From the NCBI RefSeq assembly GCF_013282805.1, contig NZ_CP054038.1:2542001-2606000 (forward strand): 64,000 nucleotides of DNA. Direction: 5' to 3'. Shown piece after piece: positions 62,327-64,000 of the stretch (position 1 is its first letter; every line of letters starts with the position of its first letter). The notes under the pieces were generated by a model that was not told the DNA's origin, made no database searches, and worked only from the letters and a program-made list of their open reading frames with translations. This stretch comes from Microbacterium hominis (GTDB taxonomy: Bacteria; Actinomycetota; Actinomycetes; Actinomycetales; Microbacteriaceae). Position numbers and translations under genes: made by a program.

Positions 62327-64000
62327 CTACTTGTTCTTCTCGGCCGCGCGGCGCTGGGCGCGGTTGAGCGGCGCCTGCTCGGCGGGTGCGGGGGCCTCAG
62401 TGCGCTGGCCGAACGCGCCGCGCGAAGGCTCGGCGGGCGCCGCGGCGGGCGCCTGCTGCTGGGCCGCCGCAGCGGCCGCCGCCTGCCGCAGTCGCGTGGT
62501 GGCCGCCTGCTGCACCTGACCGCGCTCGTTGCGCACCTCGACCTCGCCGGCGTCGTTGGCCGCCGAGTACTGCAGCCGCTGACCGTCGGTCGGCGGCGCG
62601 CTCAGACCCTTCGCCTCGACCTGGGTCACCTGCTCGCCGTCGCCGGCGCGGCGCACCTCGACCTCGAGGTTGTAGAGGTAGCCGACCGACTCCTCCTTGA
62701 TCTGCCCCATCATCGACTGGAACATCTGGTAGCCCTCGCGCTGATACTCGATGAGCGGGTCGCGCTGGGCCATGGCACGCAGGCCGATGCCGTCCTTCAG
62801 GTAGTCCATCTCGTAGAGGTGGTCGCGCCAGCGGCGGTCGAGCACCTGCAGCACGACACGGCGCTCGAGCTCGCGCGTCGCCGCCTCGCCGAGCGTCTGC
62901 TCGCGCTTGTCGTACGCGATCTTCGCGTCCGAGAGGATCTCGCGCTTGAGTCCCTCCGCGGTCATGCCGCGCCGACCTGCCGCCTCGGCGACGACCTCGT
63001 CGATGGTGACGTCGACGGGGTAGAGGGTCTTCAGCTCGGTCCAGAGGGCGTCGAAGTCCCAGTTCTCGGCGTGGCCCGACCCGGTGTGGTCGTCGATGAC
63101 CGCGTTGATCGCGTCTTCGATGAAGTGCTGCACCCGATCGGCGATGTCGTCGCCGTGCAGGATGTGGCGGCGGTCGGAGTAGATCGCCTCACGCTGACGG
63201 TTGAGGACGTCGTCGTACTTGAGGACGTTCTTGCGGATCTCGGCGTTGCGCGCCTCGACCTGCGCCTGCGCGCTCTTGATCGCCCGCGACACCATTCCGG
63301 ATTCGATCGCGACGTCGTCGGGGAAGTTGGTGCGCGACAGGATCGCCTCGGCAGCGCCCGACTGGAACAGCCGCATGAGGTCGTCGGTCAGCGAGAGGTA
63401 GAACCGGCTCTCGCCGGGGTCGCCCTGACGCCCCGACCGACCGCGCAGCTGGTTGTCGATGCGGCGCGACTCGTGCCGCTCGGTGCCGAGCACGTACAGC
63501 CCGCCCGCGGCGATCACCTTCTCCGCCTCGCCCCCGACGACCTCCTTGGTGGCGTCGTACACGGCGTCCCACTCGGCCTCGTAGGCCTCGGGGGTCTCGA
63601 CGGGGTCGAGGCCCTTGGCCTTCATCTCCTGCACGGCGAGGAACTCGGCGTTGCCGCCGAGCATGATGTCGGTGCCTCGACCGGCCATGTTCGTGGCGAC
63701 GGTGACGGCGCCCAGGCGCCCGGCGCGGGCGACGATCTCGGCCTCGCGCGCATGGTTCTTCGCGTTGAGGACCTCGTGCTTGATGCCCTTCTTGGCCAGC
63801 AGGCGCGAGAGGTACTCGCTCTTCTCGACGCTCACGGTGCCCACGAGCACCGGCTGGCCCTCCTTGTGGCGCGCCACGATGTCTTCGACGACCTGGGCGA
63901 ACTTCGCCTGCTCGTTCTTGTAGACGAGGTCGGGCTGGTCCTTGCGCACCATGGGCTTGTTCGTCGGGATCGAGACGACGCCGAGCTGGTAGGTGGACAT
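62327..64000 (-). CDS. secA: Preprotein translocase ATPase SecA, C-terminal part (5' end outside)
   Basis: The last 557 residues are in the window. [20 protein letters not shown] lies just before the second nucleotide-binding domain. [34 protein letters not shown] and [20 protein letters not shown] are its motifs; [20 protein letters not shown] is the helical scaffold. The tail is Ala/Gln-rich and ends [13 protein letters not shown] without the zinc-binding Cys cluster, as is usual in actinobacterial SecA1. Drives export of preproteins through SecYEG. Essential housekeeping form. Confidence 0.97.
   Translation of the reverse strand: MSTYQLGVVSIPTNKPMVRKDQPDLVYKNEQAKFAQVVEDIVARHKEGQPVLVGTVSVEKSEYLSRLLAKKGIKHEVLNAKNHAREAEIVARAGRLGAVTVATNMAGRGTDIMLGGNAEFLAVQEMKAKGLDPVETPEAYEAEWDAVYDATKEVVGGEAEKVIAAGGLYVLGTERHESRRIDNQLRGRSGRQGDPGESRFYLSLTDDLMRLFQSGAAEAILSRTNFPDDVAIESGMVSRAIKSAQAQVEARNAEIRKNVLKYDDVLNRQREAIYSDRRHILHGDDIADRVQHFIEDAINAVIDDHTGSGHAENWDFDALWTELKTLYPVDVTIDEVVAEAAGRRGMTAEGLKREILSDAKIAYDKREQTLGEAATRELERRVVLQVLDRRWRDHLYEMDYLKDGIGLRAMAQRDPLIEYQREGYQMFQSMMGQIKEESVGYLYNLEVEVRRAGDGEQVTQVEAKGLSAPPTDGQRLQYSAANDAGEVEVRNERGQVQQAATTRLRQAAAAAAAQQQAPAAAPAEPSRGAFGQRTEAPAPAEQAPLNRAQRRAAEKNK

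Noticed and set aside
1..64000. tRNA, rRNA or other standard RNA genes
   Set aside because: No cloverleaf, rRNA or tmRNA-like sequence was recognised by eye; a covariance search could still find a small RNA I missed.

Overview
This 64 kb window is chromosomal DNA of a high-GC actinobacterium. Several features point to Microbacteriaceae and most closely to Microbacterium; this is inference from gene content and protein style, not a database match. They are a SigR/RsrA redox pair, a WhiB1-type protein, a PdtaS-type kinase, a fused Kgd 2-oxoglutarate dehydrogenase, a GuaB1-type enzyme, a MetX/MetY pair and an Rv3235-like protein near secA. About 60 protein genes are supported, packed tightly on both strands. 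No rRNA, tRNA or CRISPR array was recognised.

Layout. 1-1.3 kb: a broken tyrosine integrase on the minus strand, interrupted by a 5'-truncated TnpB on the plus strand. 1.3-9.1 kb: a chitin-use block with a membrane protein, a large LuxR-type regulator and two secreted GH18 chitinases with CBM5/12 modules, separated by a perfect 20-bp hairpin. 9.2-14.1 kb (minus): MntP, a guanidinium exporter behind a guanidine-III riboswitch, a CPBP protease, an MFS transporter, trmB and a DUF3097 gene. 14.3-18.5 kb (plus): TPM-domain protein, PspA, a divergent arginase-fold protein and a small HExxH protein. 18.5-20.3 kb (minus): a siderophore-interaction-domain protein under an iron box, a tyrosine phosphatase and an AhpD-like protein. 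20.4-27.9 kb (plus): an alpha/beta hydrolase, a complete five-gene Dpp-type peptide ABC transporter, and an M4 metalloprotease with its emfourin inhibitor. 27.9-30 kb (minus): GNAT, ung, SDR.

30.1-34 kb: the methionine genes metY and metX, split by a cyclase-like gene that lies between inverted repeats beside a decayed metY fragment. 34-38.7 kb (minus): Nudix, MFS, thiamine-binding-like, GT87 and NnrD proteins. 38.7-45.5 kb: an old-yellow-enzyme, a pair of CNNM/CBS membrane proteins, then a solitary AbiEi-like/nuclease-like gene between 123-bp direct repeats that differ at one base, then guaB1. 45.6-55.2 kb: kgd, a lipid kinase, rsrA-sigR, aroA-rsgA-bcp, a membrane protein and whiB. 55.3-64 kb: pdtaS, a CpaE-like ATPase with a SAF-domain partner, an HTH protein, the Rv3235-like gene, an AlaT-like aminotransferase, a PH-domain protein and the 3' part of secA, which runs off the right edge.

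Two themes run across the window. First, about twenty genes have a TANNNT-like -10 hexamer ending 6-8 bases before the start codon, so leaderless transcription looks common; in four cases the -10 is built on the stop codon of the gene upstream. Second, the accessory signals (integrase/TnpB relic, metY relic with inverted repeats, repeat-flanked AbiEi-like cassette) sit between otherwise housekeeping genes. The AbiEi-like cassette is the best candidate for an undescribed mobile or defence unit, and the guanidine-III riboswitch is the clearest RNA signal.
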